Source: Latrodectus hesperus (taxonomy: Eukaryota > Arthropoda > Arachnida > Araneae > Theridiidae). Taken from it: a stretch of DNA of 64,000 bases. Where the stretch lies: contig CM075860.1 in assembly GCA_037975125.1 (NCBI GenBank), forward strand, positions 19,594,822 to 19,658,821. Direction: 5' to 3'. The number at the start of each line of letters is the position of its first letter. The stretch's first letter is position 1. The notes beneath the pieces were generated by a model, which was not told the DNA's origin, ran no database searches, and saw only the letters and a list, made by a program, of their open reading frames with translations. Position numbers and translations under genes: made by a program. Shown piece after piece: positions 41,351-55,519 of the stretch.

Positions 41351-43086
41351 GGACTGAAGATAGTTTCATACTGGGATAAGAGTTCATTTAGTTCAATTCT
41401 CTGTTTAGCAGTCAGGTGAATGCCTTCATCTTCACGCAGTTGATGAGGATGATTCTTTAATTTCTTTTCCCGGGTGGGAGTCAAATGGAATGTTTCATCT
41501 TCAACAGTACCACCTTTTTCACTCACAGTTAGCGGTGCAACCGTTTGGGAAGCATTTGTTTGTAGCGACCCACAAAGAGCTGGCATCGGCTCTTCAAAGA
41601 AAAAGTGTCGTTTGGGTTGATCATTGAAAAACCAAATGTTCCGTTTCAAATTTAACACAATCCCAGCCGAATTCAAAAAGTCCATTCCCAACAGGGTGTT
41701 GTTTCCTTTTGCCTCAGGGATGGCAACAAGGTTCAAAGGCAACGTACGTCCTCCAAGACGAATTTTTACCTTTGTTGTGTGAACTTTTCTTTTTATTTTA
41801 CTACCATCTGCTAAAGACATTAGTAGTGTACTGGAGGCAAAGATTGCACCTTGTTTCTGCAGGATGTGGTAAAGTGTTTCTCCTGCGATTGAGTGGGTTG
41901 CAGCAGTGTCTGCGCAAGCGGTACCCATGACTCCATTGATAGTTACTCTTAACGTTGCTATCTGTGCGGGTGCACTAGAAGCCGATTGGAGAATAACACT
42001 ACTAAAAGTACCAGAAGTTTTCTTTCTCTTTCCTTTACAGGAAGGACAGTTTGGTTTAATAACTCCTGGACTGCCACATCCATAACAGGCAACTTCGCTT
42101 GACTCTTTCTTAAGATTCTCATTTCTTTCATGTCGAGGTTTTCTTTCTTGGGTAAAGTGTTTAAGGGGAAACTGCTTCTTTTGATGTATTGGAAGGAGAG
42201 ATTTCTTTACACCACACCGGACGCTTTCGTAAGCATCTAGCTTCTCAACGAGATCAACCGGAGAAATAAATTCAGACCAAATATCGATAAAATGTTCTTT
42301 AACATCAGGGGGAACTTTCTTCTTGATTTGGTCTGCAATAATAAGTTGTTTTAACTTTTCAAAATCCTGAACCTTAAGTTCTTCAAGCCAGCCATCAAAA
42401 TAGCTAGACAGATCAAAGAAGAAGTCTCTCCATGTTTTCTCTGGGTCTTTTTTGTGTTGAGCGAAAAGTTGTCTGAATCGATCTCCAGACAATTTAAATC
42501 TTTTCAGAAGTAGTTCCTTTACTTTCGCATAATCTTGTGTTTCTTCAGATTCTCGAACTATGAGAGCTGCAATGTCAGATGGCAGGGTGCCTATTAAGTA
42601 AGGAATCCATGAAGATTCAGGTAATTCCATAAATTTAACTTGTCTTTCGAAAACTGTGAAGAATGTACCTAATTCTTCTTTTTTCGGATCGAATTTTGGC
42701 AAAAGAGTGCTGAAATTACTAAAATCCAGCTTCTGGTGTGCTACCGAGGGACCAGTTGACGATAGAGGATCTATGCTTGCCAAACGCTGAGATTCAATTT
42801 GAAGCTGGAGTTTCTCCAGTTCATATTTTTGCTCTTTCTCAAATTTTTCCTTCGCATCAGCTATTTCGGATTCTCTTAAAGCTGCGGTTTCTTTCGCAAC
42901 TCGCTCTTCAGTGATTGCTTGAAGCATACATTTGACCACAGTTTCATCATAATTAGGAGCTTTGCTAATGAGATCTGTTAATTGGACTATTTTTAAATTA
43001 TCTCCCACTACCAAACCAAGCTCGTCGGCTAAGGTCCTTAAATCTTCTTTTCGGGCACGGTAAAGGAAAGCCATTCTTGATCTCAA
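41251..43086 (-). CDS. Gag-protease protein of the LTR element
   Basis: 611 codons from MRSRMAFLYRARKEDL. Residues about 5-60 form a small helical N-terminal domain; 60-110 a charged coiled coil; about 200-290 a SCAN-like capsid domain. A knuckle region at 42087-42046 reads CYGCGSPGVIKPNC, in which the expected His is Val. The protease site is DTAATHS (D at 41908-41910), with Ala where Gly is usual, followed by the LLGMDFL flap-side motif. The last ~27 residues are out of frame after the change near 41345. Gag would assemble particles and package RNA. The SCAN-like and VKCML regions match the Gag at 1-2022, so the two elements are related in Gag. The start is the first ATG; MAFLYRA (43074) is an equally good start. 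Confidence 0.88.
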   Translation of the reverse strand: MRSRMAFLYRARKEDLRTLADELGLVVGDNLKIVQLTDLISKAPNYDETVVKCMLQAITEERVAKETAALRESEIADAKEKFEKEQKYELEKLQLQIESQRLASIDPLSSTGPSVAHQKLDFSNFSTLLPKFDPKKEELGTFFTVFERQVKFMELPESSWIPYLIGTLPSDIAALIVRESEETQDYAKVKELLLKRFKLSGDRFRQLFAQHKKDPEKTWRDFFFDLSSYFDGWLEELKVQDFEKLKQLIIADQIKKKVPPDVKEHFIDIWSEFISPVDLVEKLDAYESVRCGVKKSLLPIHQKKQFPLKHFTQERKPRHERNENLKKESSEVACYGCGSPGVIKPNCPSCKGKRKKTSGTFSSVILQSASSAPAQIATLRVTINGVMGTACADTAATHSIAGETLYHILQKQGAIFASSTLLMSLADGSKIKRKVHTTKVKIRLGGRTLPLNLVAIPEAKGNNTLLGMDFLNSAGIVLNLKRNIWFFNDQPKRHFFFEEPMPALCGSLQTNASQTVAPLTVSEKGGTVEDETFHLTPTREKKLKNHPHQLREDEGIHLTAKQRIELNELLSQYETIFSPGERQPHLLNITLIRRTILRFLFLRIECLQLGK

Positions 43087-44610
43087 GAGTTCTAATTTTA
43101 TAACCTTATTATTTAAATTAAGTTAATCAATTAAACAAGTTTTGTTAAACACTTGTTAAGCAACATTAATTAAATACTAATTGTTAAATTAATCAAACAC
43201 ATGTTTTTTAATTACATTTCAACAATAATATAATTTGAAAATATTTTTCACATTTATCACATTCTAAGACTAGAAACAATACAGAAAACTAGTAAATATA
43301 TGTTGAAATTATAATTCAAATTAAATTACAAACCAAAAGTTATGATAATAACTAAAGTTATTTTTTTAAAAAAAGAAAGGAATAAATATGAATAATAAGC
43401 AATATCTTCTAACAACTTCAATTACTATTCAATTAATAAATTACTTCCATAATAATTAAACAAATAATACACAATTTGTTCTGAGTGAAAACATAATTAT
43501 TTCTAAAAATAATGACAATTTTATTTTTTACAATTTTTTAAATAAATTCAAAAATTAATTTCTGCATTTCACTTGATAAACAATTTCACATCATAAGTTT
43601 AATAATTACTAACTTATAAGCAAATTATTTTCAATGTATAAATATTTAATGTTCTTATACTTTATTTAATAAAAACCCATATCTTGTAAAAATTTTAAAC
43701 TATAATGTACTCACAGAAAATATTCAAAATAAACAGATAAATACAAAACATTTATTTATAATATCTTATTTAAGCTATGTCATAAAATACAAAATTCTAC
43801 AAAGTATTATTTTCTTTCAAAAGAAATAAAAAATTTTAAGATATCAAGAGTAAAAACAAAATAGAACAGAAATAGAATAGAACACAACAGAAATATTATT
43901 CTTATATTTTGTTTTGTTTTCGTTTTAAAACTTAACAGATTCCTCATAGATAAAAAAATTTAAATTTTCTTTCGAATATAAAACACTGTGATTTAAAAAT
44001 AAACAAATAAAATATTTACTTATTTTTATCAAAACCAACATTCATGGAGCCATTACTTCGACTTCCATACTTTTGTCTAGACAGAACATTGACTCTTTTT
44101 ATGCAAAGAAATTATTCTAACTGAATTCTTTCAATGAAAATAAACAAAGATAATCAGTTTTTAATTTAAATATGCAATATCAAAAGCTTATTCTAATTTA
44201 AAACAATAAAAAAAATCAATCGATTTCTTTCGATTTTATCCTTTTAGAACAATATAGAACAGCGTTTTGAGTCACTTCTGTTTTATAATATAAACAGTTT
44301 AAATTCAAGAATTTTACTGAACACATTATACATTTCAAAAGATTAAACTTCACTATACATGCAAATTGACGTGCAGAAAATATATATCAAATACATGCAG
44401 TATTAGTAGACGAAACTTATAACATTCATGCACACGTCTGAACAAAATTTAATCAAAACAGAAGTTATAACGACTAATAACGGAACTAATACTACAAAAC
44501 AAAAGTTATGTTATTTGGATTAGTTTTAATACAAAACATGCTATTATTACAACATGCACATATTATAAAGATGATAATGAAATTTGTTAGAACAAAATAA
44601 ACTTACCTGT

Positions 44611-44758
44611 TTTCTGGATGAAAACTATAGCTCGGCGAAATTCCGATATGAAATACATCTGTTCCGTTTCTGGATGAAAAAGAACGACTCAGGAAAATTC
44701 ACAAAATGGAATGCATTCCGGATGAACACATAATCAGGGAAATTCCGATGTGAAATTA
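44611..44758 (+). repeat. Three degenerate ~50-bp tandem repeats in the leader
   Basis: Three units share GGATGAA then (G)AAATTC and, in units one and three, CCGATATGAAAT or CCGATGTGAAAT. They sit just inside the primer-binding site and could be packaging or enhancer repeats. Confidence 0.6.
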
Positions 44759-44819
44759 TAACTAACAAATTAATATAGCTAAAACTCAAAACTAATTAAA
44801 TAGAAAACAGTGGGAAGGG

Positions 44820-44837
44820 CCACTAGTTGGAGCGCCA
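44820..44837 (-). other. Primer-binding site
   Basis: TGGCGCTCCAACTAGTGG on the minus strand, three bases inside the 5' LTR; begins with TGG, complement of tRNA CCA ends. The tRNA was not identified. Confidence 0.75.
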
Positions 44838-44840
44838 TTT

Positions 44841-45128
44841 TGTAGGGGACGTAAGAAAATGGAGTTAGAATTATGCAGAAAAAATATTATATTTATTACG
44901 ACATTACACATGATAAAAAAAATAATAGTTACAAAGAAAACATTTGGCTAATAATAAGGTTACATAGTACCTGCACACTATAAACACGGAAATATTTACG
45001 AACCGGATGGTTCGGCTTCCATTCCTCACAGTCCTCTACTCTCTCTTCCAATTCTATTGTATAAAGAATATTTTGTATTGGCCAGTAACGCCATCTATCG
45101 TCAGTATAGTTATTATGGATCTGTTACA
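44841..45128 (-). repeat. LTR (5' LTR of the minus-strand element)
   Basis: 288 bp, paired with 40465-40752. It holds the promoter for the element; TCTTTATACAAT on the minus strand is the matching TATA region. Confidence 0.95.
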
Positions 45129-45132
45129 AACT
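45129..45132. repeat. Right target-site duplication AACT
   Basis: Matches 40461-40464. Confidence 0.8.
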
Positions 45133-46079
45133 TATATTGTTGGTGTCACTAATTAATTGATTTTGCTTATTCCTCTTTTCATGAATTAGACAAGAGAATA
45201 TTTCGCAAAACATAGCGGTTTAGATAAAAGTAACTAAATTTTTTGTCAATTTTATTGTTATTTAAAATTTTATTAATTTAATTCTTAAAATAAAAAATGA
45301 TGGTACTTTTGATGGCATATAATAGAAATTATAACATTGAGCAATACACTATAATTCCTAAAATAATCATAGCATTCTCATTAAATAATTTCCAAAAATT
45401 AATTGTTCATTTGAATAAAAATAATTCTAATATAATATCTAAGTAGAGAAATAAAGGTATTTTTTTAACTTATTATTTATTTTCCACCTATCTTATGCTT
45501 CAAGTTTATTACCAAATTTTTTCTCACATCGGAGGAAAACAGAATTCTGAAAAATAAGTTCATAACTTACAAAGAATATTATGTCAATATTAATACAATA
45601 ATCTTTTTATATATTAGTATAATGTCAACAGTAACTATTAAAACTGAGTTTTTAGAAATTATCAGAAGTAGTGAACTTTCACATTTATTTTTATATATTT
45701 CACACAATTTTGTTTGTTTCTTCTGGATTTTTGTGATGAAATCTTAGAAGAATCATCTGTTCTCAAAATTTTATTTTGATAATTCATGGGATTGAGACTC
45801 ACATGTGTATAAAGATTTATAATGGTAAGAGTATAGATTAAACCCTTATTTAAATTTACGGTAAACCATTTACGTCAAAATAATCTCAGAGAAACAATTT
45901 AGACTTGAATAATTGATTACACTATAAATTTATATATTTTCAATTATAAAGCTTAATTAAAATTAAGCATTATTATTGAAAATAGCTATGCTGGAAAAAA
46001 CTTTTTAAGAAGTTGATAAATAGTTACATAAAATATCAATTTATCTATCTATATGTTTGTATAAAGTGAGTGACCATTT
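45133..46079. other. AT-rich DNA without recognisable genes
   Basis: Nothing supported. Confidence 0.6.
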
Positions 46080-47110
46080 TACTGCAATAACCTCACTAAT
46101 GCAGTGCTGGTACCATAGATTCTATTAGCTTCTGAAATCATTTCATCAAGTTGATATTACTGGATGATGGTGAATCCACGCCTCAAAGAACCCATTACAC
46201 CTCATATCGAAGTTGTCTATTGGGTTTGAATAGAAAGTTGTGCTTTGAAACCACTACATAATGATAATAGCTATTTTAACAGCGAGCATATTTCAGCTAG
46301 ATGTATCCTTCCGAGAGAGAGGGCACAATAGTCATGAAGGAATACATTTAATCAGTAACAATGTTGATATAATCGTCCATTTTAGTGATATTTGCGGATC
46401 GAGATTATGCAAAACATGATTCAAATAGTTTCGCTACCGTCATCAGACTCAGAAGAAGAAATCTGATAGAAGAAGACCAACATTTCATTTGTTGCTTCCA
46501 AATTCTTTGCCATCCCTCTGTATGGTGAAATAAAAGTATTTATTCTACCAACATACCATGTTTCAATTGTCAGCGGTCCAGTGTTTCTGACACGGGCAAA
46601 CGTTTCTGTGGTTTAGAGTCGAAATGTAATATTCCTAAGCACTGAGAGTGCTTTCGTGGCTCAAGTTTACTAATATATGGTATGTCTGCATTCTAAGATT
46701 GTATTCTTCAATCCATTGCTGCATTGCAAGATTAATATATGAAACGAGATGTTCCTCTTTCCATAAACAAGTATTTTCATCATTGGATCAGCTAGTCATT
46801 AACGATCACATGTTTGTCTCCATACCTATAGGGATGGCAAACAAAGAGTTTGAAATCTTCTGCTTTATTCCTGCTTCAAAATCACAAAGATTCTACCCGG
46901 CTGCTTCTATATAACTAATAGAGCCCAACTCAATGTTAGGTTCATGCAAACATCCTGGTGCAACAATGATATATTTGCTTCTGGCAGATTACTTAACCAG
47001 TCCTGGTAAACCTTTATTTTGGAAAAGTTTAAGCAATATCTGCTTAGAAACAATTGGGGGAATATCTCAGTCCACCTGAAGTTTTGACTCGGCTCAATGT
47101 GTGTGTATAT
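46080..47110. other. GC-richer island, probably decayed coding sequence
   Basis: Over about 1 kb the sequence is less AT-rich and both strands show protein-like pieces. + strand: a frame at 46648-46914 ending IPIGMANKEFEIFCFIPASK..., continuing past one stop as PGATMIYLLLADYLTSPGK to 47080. Minus strand: IIVAPGCLHEPNIELGS near 46950. Frames are broken by stops and shifts. I could not recognise a family; an old transposon or processed pseudogene is likely. Confidence 0.3.
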
Positions 47111-48933
<1,823 letters not shown>

Positions 48934-49024
<91 letters not shown>

Positions 49025-49028
49025 TATA
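48934..49028. repeat. (TA)n microsatellite
   Basis: TA run with one TG near 49006. Confidence 0.97.
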
Positions 49029-52000
49029 ATATTATCATAAATGATAACATGATACGATAAAATAAATATGGACTTATTAGTCCATAAATCAAAATATAAA
49101 CAGATAAAAGATCCCAGAGTTTTATTTTATTGTTCAATATTTTGCTAATAAATTTTCGTCGATTTTATTAATCATAAAAAGAATAACTTTAGACTTGTAA
49201 TAGAAGTTAGTATTAGAGAAGACATCAGTCATATTACAGGTTGCAATATATCAGCTTTGATTATGATGACGTATTTTTAGGTATTTCTATAACGACCTTT
49301 TACGAGTTAATATGATTATGGATGTGATAGTCAATGGTTTTTGTAGTTTTATTGTTTTCAATTATTTATTAAAAATTATAAACATTGTTCAAATTATCTT
49401 AAAGATCAACTGAATACAAGTAACATAAATTAATCAAGAGAATTAACATTGAGTTTCTTAAATGATATTTCCTATTAAACTATAAATAAAATAATTTGTT
49501 AAATTATTCAACTGTATTGATTTTAATTTTTAATTAGTCCCTTAATTAAACACATTGAACACTAGTTTATAATAAATATGTCAATATTATCAAATTAGTC
49601 TCCAATAGATTAATTTACATTTTCTTTTTTAAGTTCTTATTCACATTAAAATAATATGTATAGTAAGTTAATATTAAGTTTATTCATATTAAGTTCTTTG
49701 TTAGAAAGTTATTTGTTGCTGTGAATCAATAACTCATATGTAGGATTAATGTAGGAAATATAGATATGCATCGAATAAAACTGATGATAAATGTACCTAC
49801 AGAATTTCATTTTTAATAAATAAAAAAAAACTTAAAAATATTATTAATATATTTATGAGCATTATTTATATTCATGCATTTTGCATGAACCTTAAGTTTG
49901 TATGAATACTGTGCATGTTTTGATAATTTACAAACTTTTATTATAAAGGAAATTATATGAATAGTGAAATGAATTTGAAACGAGAAAATAACAGGAAATA
50001 ATAGGAAAAATGCAAAATTATGGAGAAAAAAATTAGTAAAAAGCATTTTTTTTAAAAAACAAAGAAATAAAATTGTTATTTCTTTTGAAGTGATACTTTA
50101 TCTTTATTTTGTAGAAAAATATTTTTTTTTCTTTTTTGCATTTACAAAAAGCGTGAAAATTTTAAAGGCTTTGGATAGGTATGATTATATGATGTTTACT
50201 CAACATTATGCATGATATTTGCGCTTCAATATCTTCAAAACAATTTATTTTCCAACTTGGAATCTTCTGAGAGCAATGTTTCTTTTCAATTTTACGCTGC
50301 GTTTACTTGAATGCAAAAAAACTGAGAAAACGAATGTTATTTTAGAAAAAAAAGAGAATCCCAGTATTTTGAATGCATGTAAACTAAGAAAAACAATTTT
50401 ATTTCTTCTTAAACTTTTATTGAAATAAAAATGTGTTCTTTTTAAAAAAAGTTTAACTTCTGTTTTGCCCAATTTACTTCAATAAAACAGCAGAATATGA
50501 AATTATTTTCATTTCACATTTTATGGAATTGTAAAATAAATGTGAATTTTATTACTTTTTTTATTAAAGTGTTTATGGATCTTAAAAAGGAATGAGGTAT
50601 TGAAGCATCATTTTTATGTTTTATAAAAATCATTTTTTGTTTTTTTATGTAATTTCAATAGGTGGTATAAAAATAATTTCATTAGGATAAAACCGCAACT
50701 TATATTTCATTTAGATTATTTCATTTCATTTAGATTAGATAGAGTGTAGTTTTGTTTTCCCAGGTTTAATAAATATTTTGTGAAATGATTTGTTTCATAG
50801 TTTATGAAGACATTGAATTTATAGTATTTGTATTAATTCCGTATTTACACTAGATTTAAAGTGAAGAAATATTATTTTCTGATGTAGGATAAAAAATTTT
50901 GTAAGCTAAAAGTACTATGTCTTAAATAATTCATCTGGAATATATTGACGAATATGGTTAAGCTATAATTTATATTTTAACAAAATATATTTCTGAGCAT
51001 ATATTTAGTACGAAAGAATATTGCTTTAATAAAAAAATCCTATTGTTTATTTAAAAAATTAAAATAAAATAGAAAATTAAATTAAATAAATAAAAAATTA
51101 AAAAATTAAAATTTAAAAAAATTAATATTATTTGTTCTTGTTATTCTAATTTAATTTAATAATAAAGGAAAAATTTTACTTCTAAATTATCCCAATAACT
51201 TAAATAAATTTTCTCATTCAAAAATGAATGTTAAAATTCTGTTTTTAGTTACCAACAAAAGGAAAAATATCAAAGTTCTTAATTTTTCATAATTTTGTTA
51301 TCCGGAGAATTATACTATTTTTATATTTTAATTCTTAAAAATATGTTAATAAGATCTTTTTAGTGAAAAATGCATAACTCATTGTTCTTTAGATAATATA
51401 TCATGCTTCACACTTAAGAAGTTGCAAATATTTTACAGCATAGCTTCAAAATGCCAAGACATAAATTTCTCTAGATTCCAATGTTTATTCACATAACTAA
51501 TTTTATATTAAATTTTTATCGTTGCAATATCTCAATATGATGTTCATTTATGCATACTTTTTTTACTATCATAAAACTTATAACCAATAAACTCCTTTAG
51601 ATATTTTTATTTCATAAAATAATACTTCAAAATAATTAAAAATATACTTTTTTGAACGTAAATTTCGTAAATAGCCGATTACAATATTTGAATATTATTA
51701 ATAATCTCAGTTTATTTTTGAAACTTTTATAAATATATTTAACTATTTTGTTTTCATATAATTAAATTAAAAATAATTCATCCTCATTTTTGTCTATTGG
51801 GTGTAATATTAATAATCATAAATTAATTCAAACTTCCAAATAATTTCATAGTTAAATTATTGAATATAAGAAACTAAACATATATAATAAGATGACTTTT
51901 CTATTAATGAATTTAGTTATTTTACAATAACCTAATTGCTTGCAGAAAGATTTTCCTTTTTTAGTAAAAGTATATATATATAGTATAGCAGAGTCATATA

Positions 52001-52169
52001 GAAGAAAGAGTATAATGCAAAGTATATATCGAAAGTATATAATTTCAAGCTTTATTTAAAGGCATTACAATATTACAACTAATTCAATGCCACACATTAA
52101 ATTAAAAGAAGTAAAGTTTCTCATTATAATAAACAATATAAAGAGCAAAATTTTACGGCAATCATTCAT
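49029..52169. other. AT-rich DNA without recognisable genes
   Basis: Nothing supported. 51055-51125 is a low-complexity A/T run (AAATTAAAAT type). Confidence 0.6.
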
Positions 52170-52475
52170 TGCTAAAAATTAAATCTGTGACACGACAGCT
52201 AGTATGTGGGTCAAGGCTTACAATATTTTCTTGATATTTTTTCTTTATTTTCTTTATTTTCTTGACTGAGGTCCATGAAGCATATGTCCCGTTAAAGTGT
52301 TCAGTCTAACGCAAACCCCTAGTGTTTAGTTTCTTCTTAGTACCATTCTTGGTATTCAGTTTACTGACCCACTGAAAGGATGAATTAATCTTTTTTAACC
52401 AGATGATCTAAACTCAGACCTGGTCCTAGTGAATGCGAAGTACTACCACTAGGCCATAGAGCATTTTATTCATTA
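52170..52475 (-). mobile_element. tRNA-headed SINE, copy B, uninterrupted
   Basis: On the minus strand the tRNA-like head (TGGCCTAGTGGTAG A-box, AGGTCTGAGTTT B-box-like, about 52465-52405) is followed by a body that matches 20005-20227 and 20781-20890 in blocks. It lacks the LINE fragment and so shows the original site. Ends are approximate. Confidence 0.6.
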
Positions 52476-52777
52476 TTATTTTTAAAAAAATGCTTGCTGT
52501 TGAAAGTTTTTTTTAGTTTTTCAATTTATTCCACATAAGCTATTGTATATTTTAAATAAAATGTCCATAATGGATTTCTGATACTACGGGAGATAAGCTG
52601 TTCAAGTATTATATAAATACATTCACACACAATTTATCATAGTCTTAATTTATAATTAGTTAAAAACAAAAATGCTTACATTTATCAAGCAATATAGTAT
52701 AAAGAACTAATTTACAAGACTTGATTGAAAAGGGAAGTAATTGTGTAATTATTGTTAGATCCATAAAAAAACTAAAG
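52476..52777. other. AT-rich DNA without recognisable genes
   Basis: Nothing supported. Confidence 0.6.
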
Positions 52778-54007
52778 CCTGGGTATTTAAATACAAAAAA
52801 TACCCATTTCCAAAATACCCATTTCCCATTTCCAAAATACACATTTTCCCCATCTTTTGAGCAATTTGTGAATACCATACCAAAAAAAGTTATCGATCTT
52901 TTCAGGCCAAGATTTGACGTTGTCGTAAAAAGTGAAGCGCTGATTAGCCAATGCGTCACCCAATGATGCAAATAGCTGGTAATCAGAAGAAGCCGAGTCT
53001 GGCGAATACGCCACATGCGCTAAAGGGCTCCAGGCAGAGTATCTTAACTATTTCTTTGGTCGGTTTAATATGGTGGCTAGGGACGTTGTCATCAAGGAAA
53101 ATTACTTTGTGCTGCCTTGTATTGCTCGCGATTTTCGAGTATAGCATCGTTCAAATCAAGTAATTGTTGCTTGTAGCGATCAGTATTAATGGTTTCGCCG
53201 AGTTTGAGAAGCTCATGATAGATTAGTCTCTCCTGGTCACAGAAAATTCACAGCATTGTCTTGCGGCTGAAGCAATTTGGCTTTGCGGTCGATTTCAACG
53301 GATTTCCGGGGTCAACATGTGATCGATTACACTTTGGATTCTCAAAATAAATTCATTTTTCCTCACCAGTCACAATACGATGGAGATATGACTTGCGTTT
53401 GTAGCGGGCAATCAACATTTCGCACACGATTTTTAGGTTTTCCTGCTGACGGTCCGTTAGCTCGTGTGGTACCCATCTACCGACTTTTATTATCTTGCCC
53501 ATTGCTTTGAGACGACGGAAAACAGTGCTCTGGTCAACATTCATTTCTTCTGCAAGATGTTCTTGCGTTTGGCCATCATCTTCATCGAGTAATGCTTACA
53601 ATTCAGCATCTTCAAATTTTTAAGCTGGTCTGCCACACTCCTCGTTTCTCACATCGAAATCACCGTTTTGAAACTTTTCAAACCACCTGTAGCACTACGC
53701 ACGGCTCAGAACATTGCCATCCTCTGCTTCTACAGGCATTTGATGCGATTCGGCAGCATTTTTCTTCAGATTTTAACAAAAAATTAAAACTGTCGGCAAA
53801 TTGTGGTTGGAAGGCATAAAATTTGACATTTTCAACATAGTAAAAAAAAAAAAAAACAATACATGCTGAAACTCGTCCAAATGTAAACTAAACGTGAGTA
53901 TCAGAGGTCAACCTATAAAAAAATCACGTGTAATGGTTTCACAATATTTGTATGCATGGGGGACGACATCTGTTAGCAATCGTCTCATTTGATATGAATA
54001 CACCTGG
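52778..54007 (-). mobile_element. Decayed mariner (mauritiana-type), about 1.23 kb
   Basis: The right end reads CCAGGTGTATTCATATC on the minus strand, followed outside by TA (54008-54009). The left end CCTGGGTATTTAAATAC (52778) is a diverged counterpart. Terminal CCAGGTGTA resembles Mos1-type repeats. The transposase inside is broken. Confidence 0.75.
52790..53817 (-). pseudogene. Broken mariner transposase (mauritiana-like)
   Basis: Fragments in several frames fall in the correct order. From the probable start at 53817 there are several in-frame stops, then a clear stretch at 53544-53353 with VGRWVPHELTDRQ and KSYLHRIVTGEEK. A C-terminal piece at about 53014-52830 holds YSPDSASSDYQLF and GIHKLLKRWGKCV. 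The first catalytic Asp (normally GDEK) reads Glu. WVPHEL is intact. Multiple stops, shifts and the changed residue show an old inactive copy. It is a different lineage from the intact mariner at 34.8 kb. Confidence 0.85.
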
Positions 54008-54429
54008 TAATATGAGGTAAATATAGAATTGTTTTCTTCAATTATTTTTTCAAACAGTAATATATTTCTAGAAATTTTATGCAAAAAATTCCAGATTCAA
54101 TTCTCAATATTTATAAGAAAGTTTATGAAAATGGAATTCACAGCTTATTTATTTTAAATATGTGACATTTACTTGAATTTTAGACAAAAATTTCATTATG
54201 GCAAACATAACAAATAGAAAAATGTTCGTTGTTATGGAAGCACTAGAAACTATTTTCTTTCCTTACAAATTATATAAACTATGTTGCAAAAAATTCATGT
54301 TTTTCTTCCAATTTCTAAAATTATACAGGATTTGCATAAATGACTGATTCTTTTTGAAAAAAGGTTGTAATATAAAAGTAATACACATGTATACTTGAAA
54401 GATATGTGAAAAGAATTTTAAACTCCTGG
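54008..54429. other. AT-rich DNA between the two DNA transposons
   Basis: No gene supported. The left end of the Tc1-like element may lie here but was not found. Confidence 0.5.
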
Positions 54430-55316
54430 AGTTTAGGCGTTCTCTACAAATAATCATTGAGCAACCATAGACCACATGCTTTCTATTGGTGAAAGATGTG
54501 GAGAGCGAGCCGGCAAGGAAAGCAATTAAATCTGGCGAGTGACGAAAAACTTTTGGACAATACGTGCCACGTGTGGTTATCCTGTTAAAATATGGTTGTG
54601 GGCTAGCCCTGAAGGTAAGGAAGAATACCTGGCTCCAACAACTCGGAGAGGTAGGGCTAGCTGCTTAAAGTACCGGAATGCGTACTAGAGGAATGCGAGA
54701 GTGATATCCATTACCGCCCCATACCATAATATCCAGTGCAAGACCAATGTGGCGATGCATAACGCAGCTGCTCAGTATCCTCTCTCTCCGTTGTCTCGAG
54801 ACTCAAATACGTCCATCGTGGTGTTGCAGACAAAAGTGTGACCTATCAGTAAAGACAATTTTATTCAATTCTTTTCTCTACATCGTACTATTGGTGGTGG
54901 AGACGTCTATGGTTCTGCATCAAGGGTAGACGAAGTAATATAAGTCTTGCGGACAGACCACTCTGCTTAAACGGTGTCGAATGGTACGCGCCGACATTGG
55001 ATAATGCGTTACTGAATAATTATTCCGTGCTATGGTTCGTGATGTGGCTGAATGATCCGTCACTGCCATGTGAACAATTTGCCTGTCATCGCGTGAAGTG
55101 GTACACTGAGCTGGATGCGTTCGAACACGCGTCGGTCCTTCGTAGCTTCCTGCATTCAACGATCACATATCCACATTACAGTTGTTTGGTGTCGTGTCGT
55201 CCAACACGAGCACCAATTTCCCTGAAAGATAATCCACAATCTTGATAGGCCACTATTCTTCTTCTGTTGAGGTCGGACACTTGATCAAAAAATGATCGCT
55301 GTTTTCTATAAGGCAT
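54430..55316 (-). pseudogene. Broken Tc1-like transposase
   Basis: Pieces occur in order on the minus strand. The start at 55316 reads MPYRKQRSFFDQVSDLNRRR... GLSFREIGARVG, a helix-turn-helix. A piece at 55159-54950 reads CTTSRDDRQIVHMAVTDHS and RTIRHRLSR. Then come FTDRSHFCLQHHDGRI (TDES changed to TDRS), IMVWGGNGYHSRIPLVRI, and a final RSPHLSPIESMWSMV near 54480. Frameshifts and stops interrupt it. Tc1-like proteins are about 340 residues, and the span fits. It once catalysed cut-and-paste at TA; this copy is dead. Confidence 0.8.
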
Positions 55317-55519
55317 AATTGATGGGTTTTTTTTGTGAAAAACCACAAGAAAAACTCAATTGCATAACTTGAAATTGTCGAAATCTCCAAGCCTCAAATA
55401 GTGCTTTTAAGTGCCGCCACAGGAACGCGTGATGTGTGTATGCCCTGAAATTCTACTCATTTGAATATCTCACCTCCGCTTAAGCATATTGTAAATTTCC
55501 TGTTATTTACATGCTTCTT

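Larger units (their letters stand above)
43087..44840 (-). other. Long AT-rich 5' leader of the LTR element
   Basis: 1.75 kb between primer-binding site and Gag without a coding frame, much more AT-rich than Gag. On the minus strand an ideal splice donor CAG/GTAAGT lies at 44607/44606, suggesting the leader may be spliced. Degenerate tandem repeats lie at 44611-44758. Confidence 0.6.
40465..45128 (-). mobile_element. Young Ty3/gypsy LTR retrotransposon with large pol deletion (Gag/protease only)
   Basis: 4664 bp with 288-bp LTRs that differ at two positions, a 4-bp target duplication, a primer-binding site and a polypurine tract in their proper places. The Gag-protease frame is long and open. 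Pol is reduced to the start of the reverse transcriptase region joined to the C-terminal end of integrase, so reverse transcriptase, RNase H and the integrase core are missing. Near-identical LTRs show it inserted recently, so enzymes must have come from another copy, unless the deletion happened after insertion. The remaining pieces imply the ordinary gypsy order (RT before IN). Confidence 0.93.

Noticed and set aside
52721..53819. Several + strand frames over the mariner fossil
   Set aside because: Shadows of the minus-strand transposase pseudogene.
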